A DNA stretch of 64,000 nucleotides from an uncultured Roseburia sp. (GTDB taxonomy: Bacteria; Bacillota; Clostridia; Lachnospirales; Lachnospiraceae), in assembly GCA_947642555.1 (NCBI GenBank), contig CANRSX010000019.1:1-64000 (forward strand). The letters are read 5' to 3'. The notes under the pieces were generated by a model. It saw nothing but the letters and a program-made list of their open reading frames with translations, had not been told where the DNA came from and searched no databases. Below are positions 6,640 to 15,619 of the stretch, one piece after another (the first letter of the stretch is position 1; each line of letters begins with the position of its first letter). The translations under genes were made by a program, and so were the position numbers.

Positions 6640-7839
6640 ATGGCGGAATTTGACACGATCGAGCGGGCGCTTGCCGCGTTAAGAGACGGGAAAATCATTC
6701 TGGTGACGGATGATGCGGACCGGGAAAATGAGGGTGATCTGATCTGCGCGGCGGAATATGCCACAACAGAAAACGTCAATTTTATGGCGACCTATGGCAA
6801 AGGGCTGATCTGCATGCCGATGACGGAGGAATATGTGAAAAAATTACAGATCCCTCAGATGGTGCAGCAGAATACGGACAATCATGAGACCGCGTTTACC
6901 GTATCCATCGACCATATGAAGACCACGACGGGGATCTCCGCCGCGGAGCGCTCCGTCACGGCCCTGGGCTGTGTGGCGGAGGATGCGAAACCGGAGGATT
7001 TTCGCAGGCCGGGACACATGTTTCCATTGCTGGCAAAGAAAAACGGCGTGCTGGAGCGGGACGGCCACACGGAGGCGACGGTGGATCTGTGCCGGCTGGC
7101 AGGGTTAAAGGAGTGCGGCCTCTGCTGTGAGGTTATGCGGGAGGACGGGACGATGATGCGCACGCCGGAGCTGAAAAAGCTGGCGGAGCAGTGGGAGCTG
7201 CCTTTCATCACGATCGAGGATCTGAAAAATTACCGCAAGTGCCACGAAAAGCTGACGGATCAGATGGCGGCGGTGAAGCTGCCGACAAAATACGGCGATT
7301 TTATGGCCTACGGGTTTGTGAACCGGCTGAACGGGGAGCATCACGTCGCGCTGGTCAAAGGGGAGATCGGCAGCGGGGAGGATGTGCTCTGCCGTGTCCA
7401 TTCCGAGTGCCTGACCGGTGATACCTTCGGCTCGCTGCGCTGCGACTGCGGACAGCAGCTGGCGGCAGCCATGTCGCAGATTGAAAAAGAGGGACGCGGG
7501 ATCCTGCTCTACATGCGCCAGGAGGGGCGGGGGATCGGGCTGATCAGCAAGCTGCAGGCTTACGCGCTGCAGGAGCAGGGAATGGACACGCTGGAGGCGA
7601 ACCTGGCGCTGGGTTTTGCGGGGGACCAGAGGGAATATTATATCGGCGCGCAGATCCTGCGGGAGCTGGGGGTAAAGAGCATACGGCTTCTGACGAACAA
7701 CCCGGATAAGGTGTATCAGCTCTCGGAATTCGGCCTTACCATCACGGAGCGCGTGCCGATTCAGATGGACGCCACCGCGCACGACCTGTTTTATCTGAAA
7801 ACAAAGCAGGAGCGCATGGGACACATGTTAAATTATTAA
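6640..7839 (+). CDS. ribBA: DHBP synthase / GTP cyclohydrolase II fusion
   Basis: The two entry reactions of riboflavin synthesis are fused. The N-terminal DHBP synthase (residues 1 to about 200) has [16 protein letters not shown] and the GHMFPL block. The C-terminal GTP cyclohydrolase II has [15 protein letters not shown] (zinc cysteines) and [11 protein letters not shown]. The 399-residue length is normal. GGAGG precedes the ATG, 12 bases after ribE. Gene order ribD-ribE-ribBA-ribH is the standard Firmicute operon. Confidence 0.96.
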   Translation: MAEFDTIERALAALRDGKIILVTDDADRENEGDLICAAEYATTENVNFMATYGKGLICMPMTEEYVKKLQIPQMVQQNTDNHETAFTVSIDHMKTTTGISAAERSVTALGCVAEDAKPEDFRRPGHMFPLLAKKNGVLERDGHTEATVDLCRLAGLKECGLCCEVMREDGTMMRTPELKKLAEQWELPFITIEDLKNYRKCHEKLTDQMAAVKLPTKYGDFMAYGFVNRLNGEHHVALVKGEIGSGEDVLCRVHSECLTGDTFGSLRCDCGQQLAAAMSQIEKEGRGILLYMRQEGRGIGLISKLQAYALQEQGMDTLEANLALGFAGDQREYYIGAQILRELGVKSIRLLTNNPDKVYQLSEFGLTITERVPIQMDATAHDLFYLKTKQERMGHMLNY

Positions 7840-7852
7840 AAGGAGATAAAAG

Positions 7853-8341
7853 ATGAAACGATTTGAGGGAAAACTGGTATCGGAACATATAAAGGTGGGG
7901 ATCGTGGCATCCCGTTTTAACGAGTTTATCACGTCGAAGCTGCTGGAGGGGGCCGTGGACGGCCTGATCCGGCACGACGTCCGGGAGGAGGATATCTCTG
8001 TGGCCTGGGTGCCCGGGGCATTTGAGATTCCGCTGATCGCGTCCAAAATGGCAAAAAGCGGCGCTTATGATGCGGTCATCTGTCTGGGCGCGGTGATCCG
8101 GGGATCGACCAGCCATTACGACTATGTATGTAATGAGGTGTCGAAAGGAATCGCTGCCGTTTCGCTGGAGACCGGCGTCCCGGTCATGTTTGGCGTGCTC
8201 ACCACGGAGAATATCGAACAGGCGGTGGAGCGAGCCGGAACAAAAGCGGGAAATAAAGGGTACGACTGCGCGGTGGGCGCGATTGAGATGGTCAATCTGA
8301 TCCGGGAGCTGGAGGGATCCGGGAGCGGCGCAGAGCGGTAA
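7853..8341 (+). CDS. ribH: 6,7-dimethyl-8-ribityllumazine synthase
   Basis: The enzyme condenses the pyrimidine and butanone-phosphate products of RibD/RibBA. It forms icosahedral or pentameric shells. Seen here are [11 protein letters not shown] near the N-terminus, [22 protein letters not shown] with the catalytic histidine, and [16 protein letters not shown]. It has 162 residues, a GGAG site, and lies 13 bases after ribBA. A long hairpin terminates the operon. Confidence 0.96.
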   Translation: MKRFEGKLVSEHIKVGIVASRFNEFITSKLLEGAVDGLIRHDVREEDISVAWVPGAFEIPLIASKMAKSGAYDAVICLGAVIRGSTSHYDYVCNEVSKGIAAVSLETGVPVMFGVLTTENIEQAVERAGTKAGNKGYDCAVGAIEMVNLIRELEGSGSGAER

Positions 8342-8376
8342 GCATAAAAGCTGCCGCAGAGACAGGATTCTGTGAG

Positions 8377-8424
8377 ATCACGTGGCTGCCGCAGAATGTC
8401 ACCTTCCTGCGGCAGCCACGTGAT
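8377..8424. terminator. Bidirectional terminator after ribH
   Basis: Eighteen bases (8377-8394) pair perfectly with 8407-8424 around a 12-nt loop. The hairpin sits between the convergent ribH and the S24 repressor gene and can serve both. Confidence 0.8.
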
Positions 8425-8442
8425 TGTGAGAAACCGATTTTG

Positions 8443-9357
8443 TTAAGCTTCGATCCTGCCAAGCACGCGCCCGATGACCCGGATCTCCTCGGAGGGAGGA
8501 ATGTCCGGGTAATTTTTATTGTGGGAAATCAGACAGTTCTCGCCGGCTTCCTTGATAAAACAGTCGCCGCCGCGAATGAAAATCCCGATCTCGCCGGTGC
8601 TGATCTCCGGCGTCTTCTCCACGAGCACCATGTCGCCGTCGGAGTAGGTGGGCTCCATGGAGTCGCCGTTAACCCCGATCACGAAATCCGCATGCTCAGA
8701 CAGCGGGGTAGCCCTGATCTGGATGATATCGGTCGGCAGATCGTCAAACAGGAACTCACCGCTCCCCGCAGATGCCATTCGGTGCAGATACGTGATCGTG
8801 CGGAACGGAGTCGGGACGGAATACGGCCGGTCGTTCCTGGCTCTGCTGCCGGTCCAGAGCGATGCGGAGGCGTCCGGTGCGTCTTTGGCTGCGGATGCAT
8901 CTGCCGGGTTTGTGCCGGAGAGGGTAATGCCGGCGCCGTCTGCCGGTACCTGATCCTCTGCCTGCTGCTCTGCGGTCTGCCCGGCTTCCCTGGAAAGCCT
9001 GCGAAGCTGCTCCGTCCAGAGCCGCATGCGCTCCGTCTCCCAGCCCAGTATCGTGTCCACATGGGCGCGCCCGTGGGGATCGAGACTGCGGTAATTCTCG
9101 ACCATCCGGATTTCCGGATAGGTCATGGTATCGTCAGCTCCCGTAAAGACAGACAGAATATTACTGCATCTGTAAATCTGACACAGGTAAATCAGCATAT
9201 CGGCGTTGGGCATGCGGATGCCTTTTTCATAGCCGTAGAGAGTCTTTTCTGACAGCTCGATCCCCATGGCGGATAACCGGGTCGTCACGTCTCTGACCGA
9301 TAATTCGGCAGTCGTCCGAAGTTTTCGTAAAATCATTCCGAATTCTTTGTTATTCAA
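8443..9357 (-). CDS. XRE-type repressor with S24 (LexA-like) autoprotease domain
   Basis: An N-terminal XRE helix-turn-helix (FGMILRKLRTTAELSVRDV...EKTLYGYEKG) is followed by a low-complexity linker and a C-terminal S24 peptidase fold. The latter has GDSMEPTYSDGD with the probable serine nucleophile, and FIKEAG with the probable lysine. Such CI/LexA-like repressors self-cleave upon RecA activation. I chose TTG 9357, nine bases after AAGGAG; the next ATG, 9336, is also possible. About 304 residues. It is divergent from an SOS-box-like promoter at 9472, which it or LexA may control. Confidence 0.8.
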   Translation of the reverse strand: MNNKEFGMILRKLRTTAELSVRDVTTRLSAMGIELSEKTLYGYEKGIRMPNADMLIYLCQIYRCSNILSVFTGADDTMTYPEIRMVENYRSLDPHGRAHVDTILGWETERMRLWTEQLRRLSREAGQTAEQQAEDQVPADGAGITLSGTNPADASAAKDAPDASASLWTGSRARNDRPYSVPTPFRTITYLHRMASAGSGEFLFDDLPTDIIQIRATPLSEHADFVIGVNGDSMEPTYSDGDMVLVEKTPEISTGEIGIFIRGGDCFIKEAGENCLISHNKNYPDIPPSEEIRVIGRVLGRIEA

Positions 9358-9395
9358 AGCATGTGTCTCCTTCCTGGTGCGAACATTCTGCGATA

Positions 9396-9429
9396 TGATA
9401 ATTATATCACAAAAAACAAATGAAATCAA
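9396..9429 (-). promoter_or_regulatory. Promoter and possible operator of the S24 repressor
   Basis: On the minus strand TTGATT (9429-9424) and TATAAT (9406-9401) have a 17-bp spacer. The -10 lies inside an interrupted palindrome with arms TGATA and TATCA (9396-9409), suited to autoregulation. Confidence 0.6.
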
Positions 9430-9471
9430 CGAAAATCTACGTGACGAAGAAATAAAATCGTGGAAAATAGC

Positions 9472-9500
9472 TTGACAAACATTTGTTCGAATGATATTCT
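9472..9500 (+). promoter_or_regulatory. Sigma-A promoter containing an SOS-box-like site
   Basis: TTGACA (9472-9477) and TATTCT (9495-9500) have 17-bp spacing. In the spacer, CAAACATTTGTTCG (9476-9489) differs by one base from the Gram-positive LexA box CGAAC-N4-GTTCG. The transcript runs toward the GNAT gene. Between 9501 and 9732 no convincing gene is seen; a short frame 9516-9692 is interrupted by TGA at 9567. Confidence 0.65.
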
Positions 9501-9732
9501 AAAAGCAACTGCTCTATGGCGAAGAAATATGAAAAAAACGGGAAACAAAAAGGAGAAACGTCAAATTGATGTAATCTACAAGGCGGGGTAATCATTGAGC
9601 CAATCCATGAACTTCCATGGAGTAAAACAGTTTCTGATGCAAAAAATGGCGGAAGAGTGATGAAGAAATGGCCTGAATATGATATAATCTGATAAACGCT
9701 GTCAGAACAGATAAAGGCAGGAGAACGATCGT

Positions 9733-10380
9733 ATGGCACATATGAATACACCGCAGCTGGAAACAGAGCGGCTGATCTTAAGAAAATTTACGGAAAATGA
9801 CACAGAGGCACTGTACCTGATACTGTCAGATGAAGAGGTGAACACCTTTTTACCGTGGTTCCCTTTGAAAAGCATTGAGGAAGCCAGGGCGTTTTTTGAG
9901 ACGAGGTATGCGGCAGAGTATAAAAAGCCCCGGGCCTATGCCTATGCGATCTGTCTGAAAGAGGACAATGCTCCGATCGGATACATAAAAGTCGATATGG
10001 ATGAAAGCCATGACTTTGGCTATGGGCTTCGGAAAGAGTTCTGGCATCGGGGAATTGTCACGGAAGCCGGGAAAGCGGTCATTGCGCAGGTGAAAAAGGA
10101 CGGACTTCCCTATATCACAGCGACACATGACGTTAATAATCCCCGCAGCGGAGGGGTTATGAGACAGGTGGGAATGAAATATCAGTATTCCTATGAAGAA
10201 CAATGGCAGCCAAAAGATTTTCTGGTTACATTCAGAATGTATCAGCTGAATTTTGAGGAAAAAGACTACAGTGTTTTCAAAAAATACTGGGATAATTCTG
10301 CGGTGCATTTTGTGGAAACAGGGATAGACGGCGGGAGAGGATCTGCCCTGTCATCGGAACGAAAAGGAGGGGGAGCATGA
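9733..10380 (+). CDS. GNAT family N-acetyltransferase (RimJ/RimL-like)
   Basis: The N-terminus LETERLILRKFTENDTEAL is the classic opening of the RimJ/L-type acetyltransferase fold. It continues through APIGYIKVDM and an acetyl-CoA-loop-like GLRKEFWHRGIVTEA at about residue 97, then HDVNNPRSGGVMRQVGMKY. The substrate cannot be inferred. The protein has 215 residues, with about 30 unconserved residues at the C-terminus. Its stop overlaps the start of the following lipoprotein (ATGA), so the two are translationally coupled. The SOS-like promoter at 9472 is the nearest one upstream. Confidence 0.85.
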   Translation: MAHMNTPQLETERLILRKFTENDTEALYLILSDEEVNTFLPWFPLKSIEEARAFFETRYAAEYKKPRAYAYAICLKEDNAPIGYIKVDMDESHDFGYGLRKEFWHRGIVTEAGKAVIAQVKKDGLPYITATHDVNNPRSGGVMRQVGMKYQYSYEEQWQPKDFLVTFRMYQLNFEEKDYSVFKKYWDNSAVHFVETGIDGGRGSALSSERKGGGA

Positions 10381-11423
10381 AAAAATATGGTTTACTGCTG
10401 GCGATGTGCGGCATGCTGCTGGTAAATGGCTGCGGTGCGAAAGAGGCGGAGGGGCCAGAGAGGGAGCCTGCGGGGACAGGAAGGGAGACGACAGCGCAGG
10501 GGACGGAGGATCCCGCGGAGAACGGGACAGAGACTGCGGCTCCGGAAGAGCAGGAAGCAAAAGATCTGGCTGCGGCAGAGACGGAAGGGACAGAGGACAG
10601 TGGTGAATACAGCGAAAGGTATGAGATAGACGACGATTCGCTGCTGTTAGTTATGAAACGGACGGAGGACGGGGTCGAAATAACCGCATATGGCGAAGTG
10701 AAGGACGGCGAAAGAGCCACTGCAATGTTTATCACGCTGGACCTGTTGTTTGAGGAGCTGGAAAGCCTGCATCGTTATGGGATTCTGATCTATATGGACG
10801 ATCTGTCGCTGACCTATATTATGGATCCGGATCTGCCGATTGTGATTGGAAAAAACAGAGACGGTTCTACTGTTGAAGATATCCCGGACTGGATGAAGGC
10901 GACTCCGGATGCGGTGGATGAGGAGAGCAGGGCATATATGAGCAGCATCATATCGTCTGTGTATGATTTCATAGAGACCGCAGGCGAAGAGTTCGGAATA
11001 CAGGATGCAGGGGCGGTTTCCGGCGCGGACGAATATTATATGCAGGGGGAATATGAGGTGGACGGAAGGTCGCTGTCGATTGAGATGTCGCTGCCGGAGA
11101 ATAAGACCCGCCTCACGGCGAGCGGCAGTGCGGAAAGCACAGAGAAGGCAGGGCTGATGTTTATCACCCTCTATTCCAAATTTAAGGAGCTGGAGGACCT
11201 GGATGAATATACCATAGAAGTCAGCACGGATGAGGTATATGTGAATCTGACCTGCGACGGGGACGGACTGCATGTCATTGGAGAAAATACGGACGGTTCC
11301 CCGACGATCGAGCTGCCGGACTGGATTACTCCGGATATTGACATGCCAGAGGAGGATGCCACGGCATATATCACGGAGGTTCTGCTGGCCCTGCAGGAGT
11401 TCGCGTCGGATCTCGACGAGTGA
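10377..11423 (+). CDS. Lipoprotein with a duplicated domain, unknown function
   Basis: A lipoprotein signal peptide ends at a lipobox (LVNGC, cysteine about residue 19). An acidic linker rich in Glu, Thr and Gly follows to about residue 75. Two similar domains of about 120 residues come next. Each has an MFITLDLLFEELESL or MFITLYSKFKELEDL helix, a GKNRDGS or GENTDGS loop, a DWM/DWI turn and a final helix, so the gene arose by internal duplication. It has 348 residues and is coupled to the GNAT gene by a four-base overlap. The protein should be anchored outside the cell membrane. The family is not recognised. Confidence 0.75.
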   Translation: MKKYGLLLAMCGMLLVNGCGAKEAEGPEREPAGTGRETTAQGTEDPAENGTETAAPEEQEAKDLAAAETEGTEDSGEYSERYEIDDDSLLLVMKRTEDGVEITAYGEVKDGERATAMFITLDLLFEELESLHRYGILIYMDDLSLTYIMDPDLPIVIGKNRDGSTVEDIPDWMKATPDAVDEESRAYMSSIISSVYDFIETAGEEFGIQDAGAVSGADEYYMQGEYEVDGRSLSIEMSLPENKTRLTASGSAESTEKAGLMFITLYSKFKELEDLDEYTIEVSTDEVYVNLTCDGDGLHVIGENTDGSPTIELPDWITPDIDMPEEDATAYITEVLLALQEFASDLDE

Positions 11424-11503
11424 TGCGGCAAAAGACACGGACCGGGTAAATAATCATTGTAAACGCACCGTTATCGGAAGCTTCGCGGAAGAGGAGGGGA
11501 CGT

Positions 11504-13006
11504 ATGAAGAAAATATGGATCGCTTTTTTGTGTTGTCTGCTTGTATGTTCTATTCAGGGCTGCGGGATCCGCAGGCCTGATCCGGAGGAAGAGGCGAAGC
11601 GCGAGTCGGCGAGACAGGAGATCGAACAATCCGCGGATAATGAGACGGAAGAGTCCGCGAATCTTTACGACACGGAGGAAACGGTCACGAAAACCTTTGG
11701 AGCGCTTCAGATTGAGATCCCAAAGTCCTGGGATGACGGAAAAGATACCTCCGAGGATGGGAAGTTCTACTATTATTATGATGACGGTCTCATGCTGATG
11801 GTACAAAGTAAGAGCGGGAGTGCATTTGAATCCGTTGGATCCATGTCCGAAGAGGATAAGGTGCTCTCAAAGGATCAGGTCTTTGAGGGGATGAAGAGTA
11901 AGTTCACCTCCACCGAGACGATTCTGAGCGACTTTGATGTGGTGAGCGAAGATGTGGAGGCATTTCGCTACAAAGCGGACATTGTACTACAGGGGAAATC
12001 ATATTATCTGGATGCGATTGTATTTTTTGAAGATTATACTTCGTACATAGTTTCCATTCTTGTGGAGCACGGATCGTCGAAGAATTACCGGGAGGAAATG
12101 GAATCGTTAAGGGAGACGATACGGGTCGAGAGGGATGGCACGGACAGAATTTCGGTAAAGACAACAGGAGATGTGCAGTATCAGGTGCCTGCCGGCTGGA
12201 GGGAAACGTCGGAAAATTCGGAAGGAAATACTTATTATTATGCAGACGGATTTATGCTTATGGTGCAGAATCGGGATCCGGGCTTTGATGCGGATTATCT
12301 GCTGTCAAGTGTAGATGAATTTGTCTCCGGAATTACAGAGTCGATGGAGAACTGCAGCAATCTCAGATCCGGAATCAGGAAGATTGCCGGGGTGGACGCC
12401 ATTGAGGTGACGGTGGAATTCACATCAGGCAAAGTGGAGTATGAATGGCACACAAATACGTTTATCATTGGCAGCAGTATGTATTCCTTTGTCGGTATGA
12501 CAGAGATCGGGAAGGATTATTCGGAAGAATATGAAGCCATTATAAACAGCATTGTCATTTTGTCTGACAGTGCGGCAGACGGGGAAATACAGGAAGAAGA
12601 CAGCGAAGTGCCATCCGAAGGGACAGAACCGGAGTCCGAAGAGACAGAGTCAGAATCCGAAGAGACAGAGTCGGAATCCGAAGAAACATCGTCAGAGGAG
12701 ACCTCCGCCCGGACGCCGACCACCGGGGAGCGGAACGCGTTAAGCCGGGCGAAGGATTACCTGAGCGTTATGCCGTTCTCCTGGGAGGGCCTGGTGGGCC
12801 AGCTGGAGTACGAGAAATATTCTCACGAGGAAGCGGTCTATGCCGCGGATCACTGCGGCGCCGACTGGAATGAGCAGGCGGCAAAAAAGGCGGAAGCATA
12901 CCTGGATATCATGTCATTTTCCCGCCAGGGACTGATCGATCAGCTGGAGTATGAGGGCTTTACCCATGATCAGGCGGTCTACGGTGCGGAGCAGAACGGG
13001 TATTAA
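11504..13006 (+). CDS. Lipoprotein with two repeated domains and two Ltp-type C-terminal repeats
   Basis: The signal peptide ends in a lipobox (SIQGC, cysteine about residue 20). Two similar domains follow: each starts with IEIPKSW or YQVPAGW and has a DGLMLMVQ or DGFMLMVQ core. A linker of near-identical SEETESE repeats lies at about 365-400. The C-terminus (about 405-500) has two copies of a helical repeat (LSVMPFSWEGLVGQLEYEKYSHEEAVYA and its sister), matching the Ltp family (PF07553), first known from a superinfection-excluding phage lipoprotein and common in clostridial surface proteins. A GAGGGG site precedes the ATG. Confidence 0.8.
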   Translation: MKKIWIAFLCCLLVCSIQGCGIRRPDPEEEAKRESARQEIEQSADNETEESANLYDTEETVTKTFGALQIEIPKSWDDGKDTSEDGKFYYYYDDGLMLMVQSKSGSAFESVGSMSEEDKVLSKDQVFEGMKSKFTSTETILSDFDVVSEDVEAFRYKADIVLQGKSYYLDAIVFFEDYTSYIVSILVEHGSSKNYREEMESLRETIRVERDGTDRISVKTTGDVQYQVPAGWRETSENSEGNTYYYADGFMLMVQNRDPGFDADYLLSSVDEFVSGITESMENCSNLRSGIRKIAGVDAIEVTVEFTSGKVEYEWHTNTFIIGSSMYSFVGMTEIGKDYSEEYEAIINSIVILSDSAADGEIQEEDSEVPSEGTEPESEETESESEETESESEETSSEETSARTPTTGERNALSRAKDYLSVMPFSWEGLVGQLEYEKYSHEEAVYAADHCGADWNEQAAKKAEAYLDIMSFSRQGLIDQLEYEGFTHDQAVYGAEQNGY

Positions 13007-13092
13007 ATGTCGCGTATTTCTGAAAGGGATGGGTGACGACATTTGCTGATGTGCTGATTGCGGAGATGACTGACAAAAATAAAGACGACGTA

Positions 13093-13121
13093 TTGATTTT
13101 ATCTTTACATTGTGGTAAAAT
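13093..13121 (+). promoter_or_regulatory. Promoter of the toxin-antitoxin pair
   Basis: TTGATT (13093-13098) and TAAAAT (13116-13121) are 17 bp apart, 29 bases before the antitoxin start. Confidence 0.6.
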
Positions 13122-13149
13122 ACAGGAAATAGATCAGGAGGTGCATTTT

Positions 13150-13410
13150 ATGGCACAGACATTAGTAAATATTCGTATGGATGAAGAATTAAAAAAGAGT
13201 ATGGAGCAGATTTGCCAGGAACTCGGAATGAATATGACTACTGCGATTACAATTTTTGCCAGGAAGATGACAAGAGAAAAGAGAATTCCATTTGAAGTAT
13301 CTGTCGATCCGTTTTATTCTGAAAGTAATATGGCGCATTTGCGTCGGGGAGTGGAAGCCCTCAATGCCGGACAAGGTGTGGAACACGACATCATTGAGGT
13401 GGATGAATGA
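13150..13410 (+). CDS. RelB/DinJ-family antitoxin
   Basis: The 86-residue protein starts with the ribbon-helix-helix pattern NIRMDEELKKSMEQICQELGMNMTTAITIFARKM typical of RelB/DinJ antitoxins. The C-terminal half should wrap the toxin. I chose ATG 13150, seven bases after AGGAGG; the frame is open 39 codons upstream without a comparable site. It overlaps the toxin gene by four bases. The pair probably represses its own promoter at 13093. Confidence 0.88.
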   Translation: MAQTLVNIRMDEELKKSMEQICQELGMNMTTAITIFARKMTREKRIPFEVSVDPFYSESNMAHLRRGVEALNAGQGVEHDIIEVDE

Positions 13411-13667
13411 AAAAAATATGGTTTGATGAGGCGTGGGAGGATTATATTTACTGGCAGATGCAGGATAAGAGGACATTAAAGAAAATCAATATACTGCTTA
13501 AAGATATAGAACGGGGGAATTTTGACGGTATTGGTAAGCCTGAACCTTTAAAAGGTGATATGAGCGGGTTTTGGAGCCGCAGAATTGATGATGTGAACAG
13601 GCTGGTGTACCGGATTAGCGGTAATTTGTTAGAGATTGTCTCCTGTAAAGGACATTATGAAAATTAA
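13407..13667 (+). CDS. Txe/YoeB-family mRNA-cleaving toxin
   Basis: The 86-residue RelE-fold protein has the YoeB signature: WFDEAWEDYIYW at the start, a GKPEPLKGDMSGFWSRRI segment with the catalytic Glu and Arg, and a C-terminal CKGHYEN with the catalytic His-Tyr. YoeB toxins cleave mRNA at the ribosome. All key residues are present, so it should be active. It is coupled to the antitoxin by a four-base overlap and ended by a terminator. The pair is more AT-rich than its neighbours, suggesting transfer. Confidence 0.9.
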   Translation: MKKIWFDEAWEDYIYWQMQDKRTLKKINILLKDIERGNFDGIGKPEPLKGDMSGFWSRRIDDVNRLVYRISGNLLEIVSCKGHYEN

Positions 13668-13674
13668 ATGATAA

Positions 13675-13707
13675 AGAGCACTGCACACGCTGCACTGCTC
13701 TTTTTTT
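13675..13707 (+). terminator. Terminator of the toxin-antitoxin operon
   Basis: AGAGCACTGCA (13675 onward) pairs with TGCACTGCTCT with one mismatch, followed by seven Ts. Confidence 0.8.
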
Positions 13708-13814
13708 GTGCACTTTTTACAGAAATCATAAAAATAAGGACATTTTCCAAAATAAAATGCCTATATCCTGCGCCTTTCGGATGGTACGATGGAGTCAGAA
13801 AGGAGGGGAAGTTC

Positions 13815-14702
13815 ATGAACCGCATCATGAGTGATAAAAAAGCCATCGGGGTATTTCTGCTTCCCGGGACGGCTGTCTACCTGTTTGTTGTCATGATCCC
13901 TGTCGTCTGGTCGGTGGTGTACTCCCTGTTTGAGGGGGCGCCGGGGATCCGGTTTCAGTTCCGGGGGCTGGGGGGATACCTGCAGCTGTTTTCGGACCGG
14001 CAGTTTTTAAGCAGCCTTGTCATCACCTTAAAATACTGCGTGACCGTCTCGGCGTTTCAGATGATACTGGGGCTCTCACTGGCGTTTCTGTTCACCTACG
14101 GCATCACGCGGTTCCGGACGCTGGCCCGGACGATCACGTTTCTGCCGGTGGTGCTGCCCATCGTGGCGGTGGGACAGCTGTTTTCCAAAATCTATGACAT
14201 TGCGCCGACCTACGGGCTGGTGAACAGCCTGCTGGAGCTGTTCGGGCTGGAGGAGTACATCTGCGCCTGGATCGGACTGCCGCAGACGGCGCTGCCCGCG
14301 CTCTGCGTCCAGGACGTGTGGATGACCATGGGCTTTTATGCGATCATCCTCTATGCGGGGCTGGTGGATGTGCCGGCAAATCTAGTGGAGGCGGGACGGA
14401 TCGACGGCGCCCACGGGCTTACGCTGGCGCGCTATATCACTCTGCCGCTGATGCGTCCGGTCATCGGGACGGCGCTGATCTACAGCTTAAGCAGCACCTT
14501 AAAGGTGTTTTCTTCCGTGCTGGCGCTGACGGCCGGAGGCCCGGCGAAATCCACGTACACGTTGTCGCTGTACATGTACGACACGGCCTTCAATTTTAAC
14601 AAATACGGCTACGGCAGTGTGATCGGCGTCTTTATCATGGCGGAGTGCGTCGTGATCGTGGCGGTGGTGAACCGGATCGTGAACCGGAAGGAACAGGCAT
14701 AA
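13815..14702 (+). CDS. Carbohydrate ABC transporter permease (MalF/UgpA type)
   Basis: A 295-residue inner-membrane protein with six hydrophobic helices. The coupling (EAA) loop is EAGRIDGAHGLTLARYITLPLM at about residue 195, which contacts the ATPase. I chose ATG 13815 with AGGAGGGG; an earlier in-frame ATG at 13668 would run through the terminator of the toxin gene. It pairs with the next permease and the binding protein at 21357. No ATPase gene is in the locus, so a shared MsmX-type ATPase is likely. Confidence 0.9.
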   Translation: MNRIMSDKKAIGVFLLPGTAVYLFVVMIPVVWSVVYSLFEGAPGIRFQFRGLGGYLQLFSDRQFLSSLVITLKYCVTVSAFQMILGLSLAFLFTYGITRFRTLARTITFLPVVLPIVAVGQLFSKIYDIAPTYGLVNSLLELFGLEEYICAWIGLPQTALPALCVQDVWMTMGFYAIILYAGLVDVPANLVEAGRIDGAHGLTLARYITLPLMRPVIGTALIYSLSSTLKVFSSVLALTAGGPAKSTYTLSLYMYDTAFNFNKYGYGSVIGVFIMAECVVIVAVVNRIVNRKEQA

Positions 14703-14728
14703 AGTTTCGGAAAGGCAGGAAGAATAGG

Positions 14729-15562
14729 ATGAAGGTAAAAACGTTAAAAATGATTCCCTTTAAGATTCTGGTGGCGCTTGTGCTGGTCATTGTCCTGTTT
14801 CCGATTTTCTGGATGGTGGCGGCATCCTTTAAGGCTCCGCTGGAATTTACCACAAAACCGATCTATGCGCTGCCGGACGGATTTTATCTGAAAAATTATG
14901 TGGACGCGTGGACCATCGGAAACATGAGCGTTTTCTACAAAAATAGTATTATAATCACGGCATCCGCCCTGGTCTTTGTCGTGGTCTTTGCGGCGATGAT
15001 TTCCTTCGGTCTCGTCAAGCTGCGCTGGAAGGGCTCGGGGCTCTGTATGCTGATGTTTTCCATGGGAATCGTGATCCCGGTGCAGATGGTGCTGATCCCG
15101 CTGTTTACGATTTACAATAAGACGGGAATCATCAACACAAAATTCTGCCTGGTGCTCACGTATATCGGCTTTCACATGTCGCTGGCGATCTACCTGTTTG
15201 CCGGGTATATCCGCTCGGTGCCGGACGAGATCCTGGAGGCCGCGGTGATGGACGGCTGCAGCGTGTACACCATGTTTTTAAAGGTCATCGTGCCCATGAT
15301 GAAGAGCGCGGCGGCGACGGTGCTGGTGGTGAGTTTTTTTGCCATATGGAACGACCTGATTTTTTCGATGACGTTCGTCAGCTCGACGGCGCACAAGACA
15401 TTGCAGACCGGACTTTTGTATTTTCAGAATGAGTTTGGAAATAAGGAATGGGGGCCGATTTTTGCCGCGATTACCATGGTGATTGTGCCGACGATCGCGG
15501 TCTATATCGTGCTGAACAAAAAGGTGATCAAAGGGATGACCGAGGGAGCGGTCAAGGGATAG
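14729..15562 (+). CDS. Carbohydrate ABC transporter permease (MalG/UgpE type)
   Basis: A 277-residue permease with the typical opening (ILVALVLVIVLFPIFWMVAASFK), six helices, and an EAA loop EAAVMDGCSVYTMFLKVIVPMM at about residue 170. Start ATG 14729 is preceded by AGGAAG, 26 bases after the first permease. It completes the heterodimeric channel. Confidence 0.9.
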   Translation: MKVKTLKMIPFKILVALVLVIVLFPIFWMVAASFKAPLEFTTKPIYALPDGFYLKNYVDAWTIGNMSVFYKNSIIITASALVFVVVFAAMISFGLVKLRWKGSGLCMLMFSMGIVIPVQMVLIPLFTIYNKTGIINTKFCLVLTYIGFHMSLAIYLFAGYIRSVPDEILEAAVMDGCSVYTMFLKVIVPMMKSAAATVLVVSFFAIWNDLIFSMTFVSSTAHKTLQTGLLYFQNEFGNKEWGPIFAAITMVIVPTIAVYIVLNKKVIKGMTEGAVKG

Positions 15563-15619
15563 GAGAGCGCCGCAGAATCCGGCGCGGGAAATGTGAAAAG
15601 ACGGAAAGTGAGGGAAAGA

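Noticed and set aside
7105-7824. 239-codon minus-strand ORF opposite ribBA
   Set aside because: It is a GC-driven shadow; the plus strand encodes the intact GTP cyclohydrolase II domain with catalytic cysteines.
12517-12723. Ser/Asp-rich minus-strand ORF
   Set aside because: It is the complement of the SEETESE repeat linker of the lipoprotein at 11504.
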